From Agelas oroides (Eukaryota; Porifera; Demospongiae; Agelasida; Agelasidae), in assembly GCA_949130485.1 (NCBI GenBank), contig OX422191.1, positions 3,299,840-3,363,839 on the forward strand: 64,000 nucleotides of DNA, written 5' to 3'. The notes below the pieces were generated by a model, which was given only the letters and a program-made list of their open reading frames with translations, was not told the DNA's origin and made no database searches. The stretch's first letter is position 1; each line of letters begins with the position of its first letter. Both the position numbers and the translations under genes were made by a program. Shown here in pieces: positions 11,203 through 23,847 of this stretch.

Positions 11203-12237
11203 TTAAGGTGGCACAGTACCCTGGATTTTTAAGGTCAACAAACCTGGAATCCAAGCTGATAGACTTCTTTGTCTTGTTAAAATTTTAGCGCACAGTCCGT
11301 TTTGAGAGTCTCAAACCGTTCACGGTCCGTAAAATTGGGGATTTTCCCCGTTTCCTGTCGGCATTGCCATCCAATAATCAGTTTATAATTAAGTTAGTTA
11401 AGATGTGGCCTGGCGGCACCCTTCATGTGGTGGTCGGAACTTTGAAAATAAGCTTAGATCGACTTAAAAAAAAAAAAAAAAAAAAAAGAAAGAAAAAAAA
11501 AAAGAAGGAGTTTAGTAGAGTGCTGTAAGTGTCAGTAGCTGTGAGTAGTGCGTAATGTCTGCTTGTGAAAGCAAGCTTGCGTCTAGAAGAAGCAGAAAGG
11601 CCACAGTGGCCAAGACTGTGTTTGTTGAGTAGGCCCAGGTCTCGCGGCCGTATGCCTAGCCTAGTTGGTGACCGTGGCCAGGTGCTTCAAGTGCTGGGAT
11701 GGGCTTTAACTAGAATACGCAATTTATCGTTGGTGCTACAGTCTGACAGCCAAGGGAGCTGAACGGTGGCTGTGTGTGGAACAGAGCCGTGAGTTGTTTA
11801 GCGACATAAGGGAGAGAGGTGGGGCTAGTAATGCTTGCTTCCACTCGTGAATGAGCCCCTCCTGTAGACAAGCTGTGAATTATTTAAAATGTGCATTCAT
11901 TTTGGTGCAGTCAAAGTTGTGCATTCCAAGAGTAGTGACAAACATGAGTCTAGCCTGACTTTGAGAGTAGCTCTGAACAAAAGCTGGCACAGATTGATTT
12001 GAGATACATTGGTGGTTAGGACGCTACCTAGAGTGAGTGTGTAGATGCGTCCATCGAGTGGCAATTTGGGGTTCATGAATATATTAATGAGCTACTAAAA
12101 CCCTTTTTAAAATTAGGCAAAGCAAGATTGCCCTAAAGCAAACCCTAATCCTGGAACTAGGAGTAACCCTGGTCCTGACTGTAACCCAGGTTTATGTTTT
12201 CGTTAACCTCCGCTGAGTGACGACCGTGCCACCTTAA
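11203..12237 (-). mobile_element. Non-autonomous TTAA-flanked TIR element, copy 1
   Basis: Ends are GGTGGCAC (11207) and GTGCCACC (to 12233), flanked by TTAA at 11203-11206 and 12234-12237, as in piggyBac-type insertions (superfamily is inference). Length 1027 bp, with an A-rich tract at 11466-11507. A second copy in opposite orientation lies at 39953-41559. Sequence from acaaacctggaatccaagc to the gcaaaccctaat region aligns along the full length. No transposase; the open frame at 11565-11762 lies inside the element and is not supported. Confidence 0.88.
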
Positions 12238-13267
12238 ATCAAAGCTGATTACAGACGTTTATTGAATCTTGACATGCAAGTGCGTAAATTTAAACTAATT
12301 TCAATCCAACATTCTTAGTATTCAAAAGTTGTCATAGTCATGAGTGCAATTTTTTGTGCAGTTTGTCCAATCACCAAGCAATGGTTTGCACAGTTTAACA
12401 GTAGTCGTAGTCAAAGGCTGAGTGCTTGAGATCCTCACAATGTGATTTTGATCAGTACACAGTGAAGAGTGCATGGTTCATCTTCACTTCTGTCAATGTA
12501 ACTTTATTTAGCTAGAAGCTTTGCACGTTGTGAGGTATGTACCCTGTAAGAATGTGAAGAAAATATTCAGTCTGATAAGCATTGGTGTGTTATTGGCCAG
12601 TAAGCGAAATAATAAAAGTTATAGGTATCTCCCAAGTGAGAACAAAATAAGCAGAGCGAAAACTTATTCCAAAGGACTTCAATGGTAGTTGTAGTTGAGT
12701 TTGTTACAGTCCCCAGCATGAAAGGGTATAGATGACATTGTACTATTTAGTAGATATGCATTTGTGTAGCTACATTACATTAATTTGATAATGAGGAGGG
12801 TGCACATTTCAACATTTCACCATGACCCTTAAGAATATACCATAAGATCACAGGACGTTCACCATTGAAATGTTTTGTGCTTCATTGGTGCTTTTGTGTA
12901 CAAACATATATGAGTCGATAGTTATGAACTGTTATACACTGTATAATGAAATTTTTCAGAAACTGTTCAGTAAACAAGCAAACTTGAAGTGCAACAACTT
13001 CATTTCTATAAAATCATTGTTCAATAAACGAAGCGATTCAGAAATTTTAAAGATACAAAGTTATAAACCAAACAACTAGAGAAGTGCTACAAATACAATG
13101 TTAATTCTGTGCTCAATATTAAAATGAAGCAAACTTACATTAGGAAAGTTCAAACAACACAAAAAGTGCAGCAATTAGAACAAATTTCAGATAATCAAAT
13201 GATATTAACTATTCAAACTCATATGCAGAGTATTGTTGTTAATAGTCAAGACTGCATTTTTGGTGAT
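12238..13267. other. Intergenic, 3' flank of pmp-like copy 1
   Basis: AT-rich. Apart from the small pmp tail remnant at 12360-12450 nothing is recognised. Near 12955-13040 a stretch (cttgaagtgcaacaacttcatttctat) resembles 11060-11130, a minor local duplication. Confidence 0.5.
12360..12450 (-). pseudogene. Remnant of a third pmp-like gene tail
   Basis: ccaatcaccaagcaatggtt and the following bases match the 3' ends of both pmp-like genes (13271 and 23850 regions). On the minus strand this reads a diverged C-terminal tail ending LLGD, but the stop codon after LLGD is mutated to a Trp codon. It lies about 0.9 kb downstream of copy 1. This is a solo tail fragment, probably left by an earlier duplication. 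Confidence 0.7.
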
Positions 13268-16200
13268 TCAATCACCAAGCAATGGTTCACGCAATTCAAC
13301 AGTAGTGGAAGTATCTGTCAAAGTCTTAATGCCTGAATGAGTTGATTTTGGTCGTTCAATGATAGTTGTAGCGACTTGAGGGCCTGAATCAGTTTTCGGT
13401 GGTTGTTCAGTGCTCTCATTTTTGCTCTGACAATAGAGACACATTCTGTTCCAGGCTTTTGTGCCTTTGAGCTGGAGGCAAATGTGATAGAAGAGGATTC
13501 CAAGGAAAGTGACGAAAGCAATACTGACTGACAAGTATGTGGCAGCAGCTTGGTTCCCTCCAGTACCACCAATGTAGAGTGTTGCAACTGAGAGAATACC
13601 CAAGTTGAGGATGAACGAACAATCAAGAGCGTTCAAGTACCAGCTTGTATATACGCTACCTACTAGAATGCACCACATGGCCAGGCCAAGTGTTGTGGAA
13701 GTAATGACTAAAAGATTTACGTTGCTCTCCCCAAGAGCATTGAAAGCAAATGCTAAAAACAACCCAAGGCGAACTAAAAGGAGGAGTCCAGTCCAATAGC
13801 GGCACTTGGCTGTATATGGTGCATGATATGCATCCATAAATGATTTAAACTTAGTATTGTTCAGCCAACTGAAACCTTTCACATTTGAGAGAGGGGAAAG
13901 CCACTGACCAAGAAGAAGAAGAAAGGTGTACGGAAGGAAGAAAAACAGAAGTGCTATCAAAGCTGTGATAAACAATGGAATATGTTTGGAAGTCAGGTAA
14001 ATGATGTTACTATCATAAAGCCACACTGTAACCTGTGAGCCATCTGGGTAATCTAGAATAGTAAAGCACATAATGGTTATAATGGTGCGTAGCATCTTAC
14101 CATAAGAGAGGAGGAACAGGGTTGCCAGTACTGATACAGGATTAGCACCAAATAGTTTGGCAAGTTGCATTGACAAACTGCTAGCAAGGATTACTAACCC
14201 AACTAGTGTCCAAACATATACTGGAAAGACAAACTGCAGCCACACTTGTCCGTAAGCATCCATTCCATTGTAAAAGCAGGTCTCAATTCCTAAGTCGAGA
14301 TTAAGCCAGGCAATAAATATGGTCAAGATGTTGGTATCCCCAGATGGGAAGAAAGTAGACCGATTTACTGCTATTACATTTGCATAAAATATTAATCCAT
14401 TAATAGTACCAATGGCAACTGTCAGCTTGAGGACAAACAGGAAGATGACTAATACTATGCCAAACAGTGCCAGTGGGATTATCAAACCGAGGTACGCATT
14501 CTCACACTTCAAACAGCGAGAACTACCAAGTGCAAGGCTAAAATTTTGTTGGCATGCACCACACAAGATGCCCGAATGGTTGTGGGCACAAAGAGAGTCT
14601 GGATTAGAAGGACTAACATTCCTGGGTCCCATCACACAGTAGTCAAATGGGCAGTGTGGGTGAAGGATTAGACCAATGTATGTGTCATTCTCACTGTAAT
14701 ATGGAGACATCCAAAAGGTACTCGTTCGTGTTACTGTAGCATATTTTATGTTGCATTCAGTTGTGAAAGTCTGTAGCTGTCTATCACAAACACATTCTCC
14801 CTGTGATAACTGGAAACCAACAGGGCAAGGAAGAAATGTCAAATGAACTGATTTCTGAGCCTCACCAACATCACGGCATGGACCTTCAGCATATAAAATA
14901 AGTTCCTGATATGTTTCTTCTGAGAACACCTGATAGTGTAGCTCAGTGCAGCTTCGACCAGTCTGCTGTAAGGGATCTCCTCTCCTTAAATATGTATCAG
15001 TTCCTACACTTGATGTAAGATAACTTCGGATTGTGGCAGGAATTGTTTGATTTACTTGGTCCAGTGCTGCAATGCTTATTGAGAATGTTTTTCCTCTTTG
15101 TGTTGATACTGTCAGTTGTTGATAGGTGCAGTTTGGTTCATTTTCCTCACAGAAGCACACACGAAATGGAGCAGAAGAGATAAGAGTAGTGTTAATAGTG
15201 TTTGTTTGAAATTCAGACATTGTACGAAAAATTGACAGAGATGTATTTTCAAGTTCATTGAAGAAGGGTGGGTTCAAGTCACATTTATCTAGTCTTCCAC
15301 CATATAGGGCACTACCTTCTTCAATGGCTGTGTTATCTTTGAACCACAATGGATTTTCATCAAGATCATTGGTTTTGTTCTCATTTAAAATCCTGAAGAA
15401 ACAATGAGGGGGACGAGTAGAAACAGCCCTCCTCCTTCTATTGCTGAGTTGTTCAGGAAGTTTCCACTGCTAGAGCAGGTCAGGATGGAGTTGAATGCAG
15501 CAACGGCCCCACCTTGTCTACCTGCATGATTTCCACTGAACACAAAGTTCTTCAAAAATAATGATTGACTGTTCACCATATACATTGCACCACCTTGAAA
15601 ATCAGCAGTGTTACCATTGAATGAAGACTTCCCATAAAATATGGCATTAACATACAAAAGGAAAACAGCTGCCCCAGTTTTGCCCAAATTGTTCACGAAA
15701 ATGCTGTTACTCCAGACAAAAGTGCAGAGTTATTGTGAAAGGTACTGTTTCCCTTGAAGCTTAAATTACAGTAAGTCACAGATATTGGACCGGAAAATGC
15801 TGAATTGCTCATGAAGTTTGTATTCCCAGTGACATTCAGTGCACACTCAACTCCCGAGATTACACTACCTACTCCACCTGGAGATGTGCATGTATTGTTG
15901 ACAAAGTCATTTTGTCCATGCATGTCAATCTGGGCATATCTAAGGAATATTCCTCCTGCGAAAAAGGCAGAGTTTTTGTGGAATGTTTGATTTGCTGAAA
16001 AAAGGGATGAACCATTCTCGATGTATATCATGCTGCCAAAAGCTGCAACATTTCCCACAAAATAGCTATCACCCATGAATGTTGCTGTACTCAAGATAAC
16101 AGAAATTCCTCCTCCGTGTGCAGCCATATTATTCATAAACACAGTGTTCCCTGTGGAATTTAAGGTACTGAGATATGTTATTGCCATGGCACCCCCAGCT

Positions 16201-16814
16201 TTCTGGGCAAGATTGTGAGCAAATGTGTTCTCTCCTTGCAGATATAAGTGGCTGCTGATTGCCCAAATTCCGCCACCAAACTGACTAGCTGAATTGTTAG
16301 TAACGTTGTTTCCTGTCAAAACCACAGTTGAGCTGACTGTGACTAGTGCTGTATTTCTACTACTCAGAAAGGTACAGTTAGTAAGTTCAAAGTTACTTGT
16401 CAGATGCAAAAATATTGCTGAAAAAGGGGTGTCTTCCATTCCACAAGAAATAAACTCTAGTGCAATAAACTGTGTATGAGAAACATTTTTAGATTCAAAT
16501 CCAGCAGGTGAAGTGCATAAAATTCGAGTTATTGTCCCAACTGTGAATTTACTTCCAATCAGTTTGAGTGCACTAACATTTACTATAACTACATTTGCTT
16601 CAACAACATGGTCTCCAGGTCTGAACATGAAGGTGGTGTTTGATGCAAAGTACGTTTCTGAGTTTCGAATGTAGTGAGAGAAATGGAGACAAGGTGTTGA
16701 TGGACAAGCTGAGTCTGTAGCTGAACTGACATAGTAGGTGTTCTGAGCTGAACATATGTTCAGGTTGATAAACACCCACACAATTGTGGCAAATAAAGTC
16801 AGCTGAGAGGGCAT
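13268..16814 (-). pseudogene. pmp-like beta-helix multipass membrane protein, copy 1, broken by two deletions
   Basis: The start is ATG 16814, just after an acceptor (ttattatag), with a signal peptide (TLFATIVWVFINLNICSAQ). Next come right-handed beta-helix rungs of the form GNTxFxxNxAxxGGxI, rich in N-glycosylation sites, down to about 15400. A Cys-rich stretch (CPVGFQLSQGECVCDRQLQ; CAHNHSGILCGACQQNFS) follows, then about eight hydrophobic segments from ENAYLGLIIPLALFGIVLV onward, and a Ser/Thr-rich cytosolic tail ending LLGD. Relative to copy 2, about 200 bp are missing near 15700 and about 135 bp near 15395. Both deletions shift the frame and together do not restore it. The remaining 693-codon C-terminal frame is uninterrupted, so decay is recent. 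This family is expanded in sponges; ligand and function are unknown to me. Confidence 0.85.
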
Positions 16815-18300
16815 CCTTTCCTATAATAAAAGAATAATTAATCAAATTAGCTATTGTTACCCGTTGTTTTTTGCTAGCTTGTACATGTTATTTGAAGGGA
16901 GCCATCTATATATGTGATATCAAAATAACATTTAATGCTATCTTTATGCATAGTCTTAGCATCACAAAACTTCCAACATATAACCCTGTCTTCCTTAGTA
17001 CAGGTTAGTTACACTCAAAATCAAAAACGTATCCCTAGATCCCCACACCACACCTTTTCCACACTAAAAGTGATAGGAAGCATTATGTGTTCAATATACG
17101 AAGAGACTCTCTCATAAGATTATAATACTGAAGGGCTTACATTATTCTGCTCATGATCATTCATTAAACACTTGAGTAGTTACTGCCTATTGCAATACAC
17201 TGCTCTGATTGTACATGTAGGAGTTACCAACAACTGTAACATATCATTGCTATACATGAACAATCAATGAACCACACCTCCCTGAAAAATAGGCCAAGAT
17301 GTCACCTACTGTGCAGGATGCATTCTGGCCTCATCAGCTGCACTGTGGTGACCATATATACCTATAATTATCATATCTTGATGGTGCATTAAAATTGTGT
17401 AGGTGAAGGTCCATGCACACCAACAAACGAGTGTTATATATATATCAGGAACAACAATAGAATTAATTTAGTGTCAGAGGCAGTGTTTAGTTACTTCTCT
17501 AGCTAATTTACGTAGAGTTTTATTTTACACCTTGCATGTTTATCAAACTAATGATTTCACCAATGCAAACCATAATTACTAAGAAAAATTTGTTTTGTCA
17601 GCTAAACAAAATTGTTGCTGCTCCGGAATGTGTCTTCTAGTTAATGACACCCACTTGCTTTTTGTTTGTTTTACATTATGCAAGTACATAAGCATGCCTG
17701 GCATGATGAGTGTGTGTCTGAACAACCTCTGCAACATGCAATTTTGTGATACTGTGCGTTCAATAATTCTGTACCTTTTATGTTACTATGAGCAAATTTA
17801 TAAGATCTTTAGCTGTTCTATTTCCCTTCGCATAAATCATACCTTAGCCTTGACCAGGATTTCCATCATCATGCGCAGTCAGCCTTTCTTTCACGTCTTG
17901 CACACCCACTGTGCACACTTGATGGTGGAGCCTGAGTTAAGGCTATTCTAATGCTAATTATTGCATGTGTGTTGCAGTTTATTTTAGCATCAAGATGTTT
18001 TAGTTTACACCCCCAGTACTTATTGGGAGTACAGCAAAGAGGTATATGCACTATGTGTTAATGATATTCGCAAGTCAAGAAATACAGACACATGTTAATT
18101 ACATAATTACCAGTAAATATTAAGTTTGCAAGACTTACTGTTGATTTCAACATGAATAGCAAATTACGTGTAATACAGGAGCTGACAAAGTATTCCAAAC
18201 AGAACAGAACATATACCATGTACAAATGAATGCATTGATACCTGCAGAAAGTTAATAACTGACAAGATGGTGTAGAAGTGCTGATGCTTGGTGTAAACAT
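16815..18300. other. Upstream region of pmp-like copy 1
   Basis: The sequence just before the ATG reads, on the minus strand, ttcttttattatag|gaaagg-ATG. The same acceptor precedes copy 2, implying an unseen 5' UTR exon upstream. Blocks at about 17510-17750 (attttacaccttgcatgttta; tttgtttgttttacat) recur upstream of copy 2 at about 28180-28345, marking the duplicated segment. No other gene recognised. Confidence 0.55.
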
Positions 18301-18312
18301 ATATGAATCATT

Positions 18313-18393
18313 CCCAGAATGTCTAATCCCAGAATGTCTAATAGTCTAAATGTCTAATCCTAAAATGTCTATTGCCAAAATGTCTAAAAGGTG
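18313..18393. repeat. Short tandem repeat, aatgtctaa core
   Basis: Five irregular copies of (cc)(c/a)(a/g)(a)aatgtctaa within 80 bp. An isolated further copy (cccaaaatgtctaatc) lies at 19728-19742 on the edge of the foldback element. Confidence 0.85.
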
Positions 18394-19056
18394 CTAAGTG
18401 AGTGTTAATTAAAGAAATGTACATTGTAGCTATCTGGGTACATAACTGTTACATTGCATTTTGTCAAACTCAATAAAAGTCCGCAATCAACCAAACTGGG
18501 AATCAAGATACGCTGGGAGTTCACCTTGAATTTTTTCTTTTTAGTGTCTTCTCTGAAAAAGGGCTGATCTCCAGAAATCTATAATATGGATAAATACTCA
18601 CATATTATCCCCTACGATGAATTATGGTTGATGAGCAATCCTAGAAAGCTGAAAAGTAACAAGAGAGCTTCCCATACTCGAACGTCTTGGATTTGTAAAG
18701 ATGGAGTCATTGCGCTGTGACCAGAACAGATCATCACTAAACTTGAGGTAGTCTCGTTACCAGGCTATTCTCCCGCACGCAAAGCGGAAAATTGTAGACT
18801 ATAAGCTTGAGGTGTTAGACGGCATACTCATCGAGCTATTCTTAAAGTAGTAACTATGTTTGTCTACATACCTATGTAGGTAATATGGTACAAAGTTAGC
18901 CAGCAAGCTCGTTGATATTTGCATGCGACCCAAAGAAATAGATATCGCCCGCTAATAGTTAGCCGTGGCGACTGATCGAGAAAAATCCACCGTCAGACTC
19001 GCCCGATAAAAGTAATAACATAGTGTCAAAATTACACTGCGGCAGTCCAAAACTAT
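18394..19056. other. Intergenic, nothing recognised
   Basis: No coding-like frame, repeat or RNA signal seen. The spacer leads into the foldback element whose TIR begins tagagg at 19057. Confidence 0.45.
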
Positions 19057-19896
19057 TAGAGGAAACGATCAATATTCAGACACCAGCAATAATCGGACGC
19101 TCGTACACGGAGACTAAGCGACGCAGATACTCGGTTATGCCACGGAAAAGAAGGCGGAGTCCACCATATCCGGCGACTGAAAAATGGAGCTCGAGCGTCA
19201 ATCCCCGCTTGCGCTAGGGGCGATTAGCGTAACAGTCCGAAACATTCGATAATCGGCAAAAATAATATATTTTCGGATGCTGCTTCCTGTTCCCTTTCTG
19301 GAGCAAGATTTCTGCACTGTTTGAAAGCTGCAAGACCCTGCTGCTGTACGCCTGATATTCGTCACCGTAACTGCCTTGGGCGCTGAGGGGTGTTGCCAAA
19401 AATTGAGTGGGTTGCTCCATCAATGATCGGACAGTGGATTTAGGTATTTTTTCGCCGTAGACACCCCCGGCTATGCCAAACAATACCAGTATCATTGGAA
19501 TCTACAAGTCCTACCCAACGTAACGGTGCAAGTCTCATCTTCATGTGTTGTGTGGTTCTCGAGACACAATTGTTCTTGATTCATGTACTTCAGAAGTTTA
19601 GTTCCCTGTAACTAGGCCCGTAAGAAGGCGGAAAAACAATTGTATCTCGAGAACCACACAACGCATAAAGACGACCGTTACGTTGGTAAGGACCTGTATA
19701 GATTCCAATGATACCAGTATTGTTTGATCCCAAAATGTCTAATCGCCCCTAGCGCAAGCGGGGATTGACGCTCGAGTCGCCGGATACGGTGGACTCCGCC
19801 TTGTTTTCCGTGGCATAACCGAGTATCTGCGTGGCTTAGTCTCCGTTTACGAGCGTCCAATTATTGCTGGTGTCCGAATATTGATCGTTTCCTCTA
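19057..19896. mobile_element. Foldback element with two nested pairs of inverted arms
   Basis: The outer arms 19057-19225 (tagaggaaacgatcaatatt ... cccgcttgcgctaggggcga) and 19739-19896 are inverse copies. The inner arms about 19480-19573 (caataccagtatcattgga ... gaacca/ctcgag) and about 19633-19720 are also inverse copies. A ~255-bp segment (19226-19479) occurs on one side only. The ends tagagg/cctcta match those of the neighbouring 20011-20547 element. A 93-codon minus frame inside (19214-19495) starts within an arm and is not accepted as a gene. Confidence 0.85.
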
Positions 19897-20010
19897 TAAA
19901 TGTGAAGACCAACTGATCATGAAGACTAGTATTGCACTCACTTTTTGCACAGCTGTAAAATACCGCTCAAAACTGCGCAATCAGCTGGAACAGAATCACC
20001 AGAACACATA

Positions 20011-20547
20011 TAGAGGCGAACATTTATTCTCGGACTGATATATTCTCGGATCCCAGACTTCAAAGATCTAAGCGCGGTAACAACAGTGCCAGATCATCAG
20101 AGCAACACAACATGTAGGCGCTGGGATAGTTTTCGATACCCGAGACTATTGTATATAGTACGCGGCGATAGAAAATCACGTCCGAAAATACATTGTCGAA
20201 TAACCTTTTCCAGCCTCCTCCGGAAAGGAAAGACAATGGTTCTTGCCCTTCCATTGGCTTTGTATACGAGCCCATACCATGCTGCAGCAGTTACAAAATT
20301 TGACTAGCGACGATATAACATGATTATTGGACTTGTCCGCTAGTAGAATCTTTTTTTCCAAGAATAGGTGCTTGAACGGATGTGTTTGCTGAATCCCGAG
20401 TAGAAGACTGTTTGGAGTTGAATTACAGGTATGTTGATTATCAAACATTAGCTGACCTATCCTCCAGTTCTTATGTCTGCTGCATCTCTGTGCGTGCAAC
20501 AAGAGTGAAACGTTTCTTAAGTGTCCGAGTATCAATTAACGCCTCTA
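20011..20547 (+). mobile_element. Non-autonomous TIR element (tagagg family), copy A
   Basis: Ends are tagaggcg and cgcctcta. The whole ~537 bp is matched in inverse orientation by 49744-50288 (shared blocks: aatggaagggcaagaac; ctgatgatctggcac; tgattatcaaacattag). No coding capacity; several short frames in it are shadows. Confidence 0.85.
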
Positions 20548-20753
20548 TGTATGCTAGAGCAAACCCACATGTGCGCATCAGTTTGCAACATGCAGTAATA
20601 ACACGGTACTGGTGCGCAACGCAACGTGGTTTATACACATACAGACGCGTTTCCTAGCCGCCAAACTATAGCTCTATAACTCAACTGCCAGGTCAGTACT
20701 TTGTACCATCTTTATTCCCTGCGATGCTCCTCCAGATATGCACACTTATTGTT

Positions 20754-21277
20754 CAGTGGCGGATGTAGGATTTTGAAAAGGGGGGTTCCAGTGTGCACTT
20801 GATCGCTATACTTGGCGAAGCGTAATAAAGCGCGCGAAGCGCGCCCGCTAGGGGGGTCTGGGGGCGTGCCCCCCGTGAAAATTTTCGATCTCAGACCTTC
20901 TGAGATCGTTTCTGGCGCCGTTTTGGGGTGAAATAGCTAGTTGGACGACCTACTGCCAAATCTAGTCATTGTGTTTGAAGCCTTTAAACTCTCGCAGAAT
21001 TTAAAGGCGTGGCTCCGCTTCGCTCCGCAGAGGCTGCTAAGCAGCCATAAGGAGCTGGAAAAAGAAAATTTTAGCTACCAGAAAGCGCTCTCATACTGAT
21101 AGCATCTCGCCATCCATGCAGAGGGAGCACTGTATGAATAAAATTAAAACGTGATTGACGTGTGGACCGTAGTGTACGTAGTTTACGTTTGCACAGACTT
21201 ACTAAGTATACGCGAAGGCAGCCCTTCAAAAGGGGGGTTCCATGGAACCCATGGAACCCCCTCTAGATCCGCCACTG
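20754..21277. mobile_element. hAT-like MITE
   Basis: TIRs CAGTGGCGGAT (20754) and ATCCGCCACTG (to 21277), extended by gggggg/cccccc blocks, are typical of hAT-type MITEs; the superfamily call is inference from the CAGTG-type ends. 524 bp. It contains GC-rich hairpins (gcgcgcgaagcgcgc at about 20831; gggggcgtgcccccc at about 20861). A partial ttgtt repeat flanks both ends. Non-coding. Confidence 0.85.
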
Positions 21278-22974
21278 TTGTTGCAGTAAAATGCTTATGA
21301 CAAGGTATTGTGAGCCCATTGGCTGTAGTTCCCATTACCTGCTCTCTGACTTTTCCGTTTTGGGCCTTGCACCACTGGCTGAACTTTCAAATAGTCGCTG
21401 TCACGTCTGATAGCACATTTGTAAGAGCATTTAGACACTAAGTGTATGTGCCCTGATAGTCTGTAACAAAATTGCTCATCTTGTTTTTATTTTGCAGAAC
21501 AAACCGGATGTAATATCTAAGCATAACATCTGTATAACAACATGCATATTATTTCCTGATTTTTTATTATGCTTTCCGTATCTGGAGTCTAGCTACTAGA
21601 CTCCAGATAGAGAATGTCTACTTACACAAACTACCATTGGCACAATAGCTAGGATTAAAGATTTGTATAGTCTACAACCTGCATCTTTTAGTCTTCTACT
21701 TGTGCAATTGGACTCCATTGTAGCTGTATTCTTAGTGCATGAACAATCAACAAATTGCAAACTACATCTCACTAACAATAGGCCTAGATGTTATGCAAAT
21801 TCACCCACTGCGCATGCATGCATCCTTTTGTCATAACTGAATGTTATATGCATTAAACTTGAGCTTTCTAACCCCCCAACCAGATGTACAGGTTCTCTGC
21901 TGCATGGGTTTTACTACAATATGACTGTTGAGATTTAACAGGGCTTAGTACTAGGGATAGCAACTTAAGCCTTACTGCAAGCGGTGAACATGACAAAGGC
22001 CTGGAAACAAGGCTAAATGTAAGTACATTTATAGAAACACATGCAATTGTAACATAATTGTGCATGTGTTTTTTTGATAATTATCAGACATGGGTACATC
22101 ACAATCTCCAGTCACTTCTGACAATAATTCAGCTGCTATCAGTTTGTCGCATTTGGTATTCCATACATGTCAGTGGCATTGATCAACTAGTTACCTTTGA
22201 ACCCCTAAGGACTGTGTTGGCCTGAAAATACAAGGCAACAGCTGGATAGCTACTTACGTCATACATCATTTCTGTTGAGTTATAATGTTTAACATGTTTC
22301 ACTCATTAATTATATAATACTAATTTATCCCATTCTGCATCGGGTCTGTGCCTGTTTCATTCTAAGAGATCGGGGCCTCTAAATACCCAACCCCATAAGA
22401 TCATAAAGAACAGGCATGTCTATTGACATGTGATGTTACACTCACCTAATCATGGCAGGCCACATGTGCCATGCCTAGCTATCTATCACACACACTAGAG
22501 ATGTCAACAGCATGCACAGTAGAATGTCACATCTGCTCATATATTCTATTTTCTGGACTTGATTGGATTATGTTTGTCAGAATCTAGTACTGTTTGTACT
22601 CTCATGCATTTGTACTGGTAACTATATATCTGGATACTATCAGCACAACTCATCTCTACGCCAGGGTTTCTGCTTTTGCAATAACTAAGACTTTGAGATC
22701 AAATGTTTCACCCACTATACAGTATCCCTCATCAATGCAATACAGATAGTACACTTGCACAGTAATAAATACAGAGAAAAATGGTGGGAAAATGACAAAC
22801 TAAAAGCCAGTGAAAGGCAGGCTGAAAAATTACACATGTATCAATGCTGCATAAATGAAATGCGAAGGACATAGTACACCAGACTAGAATACTGCTACAC
22901 CACATTGGGTGCAGTATAGACAGTGTTAAAGAGAAAGGAGAACTACATTGGTTATCGATATACCCTGCTGGGAC
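21278..22974. other. Intergenic; part of the segmental duplication
   Basis: 21285-21560 aligns with 30487-30790 (shared: ttttgggcct, accactggctgaactttc/gcactggctgaactttcc, gtctgtaacaaaattgct). Both lie upstream of a pmp-like gene, so the duplicated unit is longer than the genes. The rest is unassigned. Confidence 0.6.
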
Positions 22975-23460
22975 CTTACCCTTCCACTCCTAATACACAA
23001 CCAGCAGGGCAACAGCCCCTCCCAACCGGAAGCTACCTACTGCATGTGGTCATCCCTTATGTGAACTGAATGTCTGAAGCAATCAGATAAATGCTAACTG
23101 CTTGGCGCAAGTTCCTTAGACCACATAAAACATTCAGAAACCCCCTGATACAAGTGAAAGACCCTGTCCCACCACATGAGAAGGCAAGGAGTGGTGTACA
23201 AGGTCCCTTGTGGTGACTGCCCAGTCACCTATGTAGCTGCCATGCAGATTGGAAGGACTATACATTGTCTCATGAAAACCCCATGACCTCTTCCCTATTG
23301 AGCTGGTCATAACACATGATTGCCAGACGCTCAAGTTATCAATGTCAACCCCTTCCTCCAAAAGCAATGCAACATGGAGAGTTGGCACATCTACAGACAG
23401 CCCCCAACCACTGAACAGAGAGATAGGCATGTTATCTGCAGTCTCTGATCAGTTGATTAA
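22975..23460 (+). pseudogene. Penelope-like retroelement, GIY-YIG endonuclease remnant
   Basis: In one frame the sequence reads GVVYKVPCGDCPVTY (about 23189-23233), then IGRTIHCLMK. This is the GIY-YIG start with the Cys pair and R of Penelope-like elements, although the second catalytic Tyr is not in its usual YIG context. In another frame further on it reads NMESWHIYRQPP (about 23370-23405), the conserved region after the nuclease. Frame changes and stops show it is dead. It is the C-terminal counterpart of the family seen at 3.3-3.8 kb, not necessarily the same copy. Confidence 0.72.
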
Positions 23461-23847
23461 GCAGACCAGCTATCATGCATCTCAATACTGTCTATATCCC
23501 ACCTATAAATGATTTACTACACCTGTTATTATTCACTCTGCCTTTATTCCTAGCTGCCTTTGCCATCTTCCAACCACTTTTCTCTATATTTATTCTCCTG
23601 TAGTTATATTGCACTGAAGAGAGCCACTGTAGAAATGTGAGAGTGAAAAATCTGCATGGCATGAATACATCCAACTAGACAGAACTCTACAAAAGGTCAT
23701 CTCTACAAAAAACATGTTCAGTATAAACAAAGATAAGAGACCCTTAGGAATGTTTAAAACGCACTGATCGAAACAATGTTTACAACCTTATTACCTCAAA
23801 CTTCTACAAGATACAAAATGATAAACATGACTTTGTGTGTGGCTGTT
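23461..23847. other. 3' flank of pmp-like copy 2
   Basis: AT-rich sequence downstream of the minus-strand gene. No clear polyadenylation signal or other feature. Confidence 0.4.

Noticed and set aside
18313..18393. Possible CRISPR-like short repeat array
   Set aside because: Units are only about 10-15 bp, irregular and without unique spacers; a simple tandem repeat in an animal genome.
19214..19495. 93-codon minus frame with signal-like start
   Set aside because: The start lies in a foldback arm and the body in the one-sided segment; no homologue recalled and no splice context.
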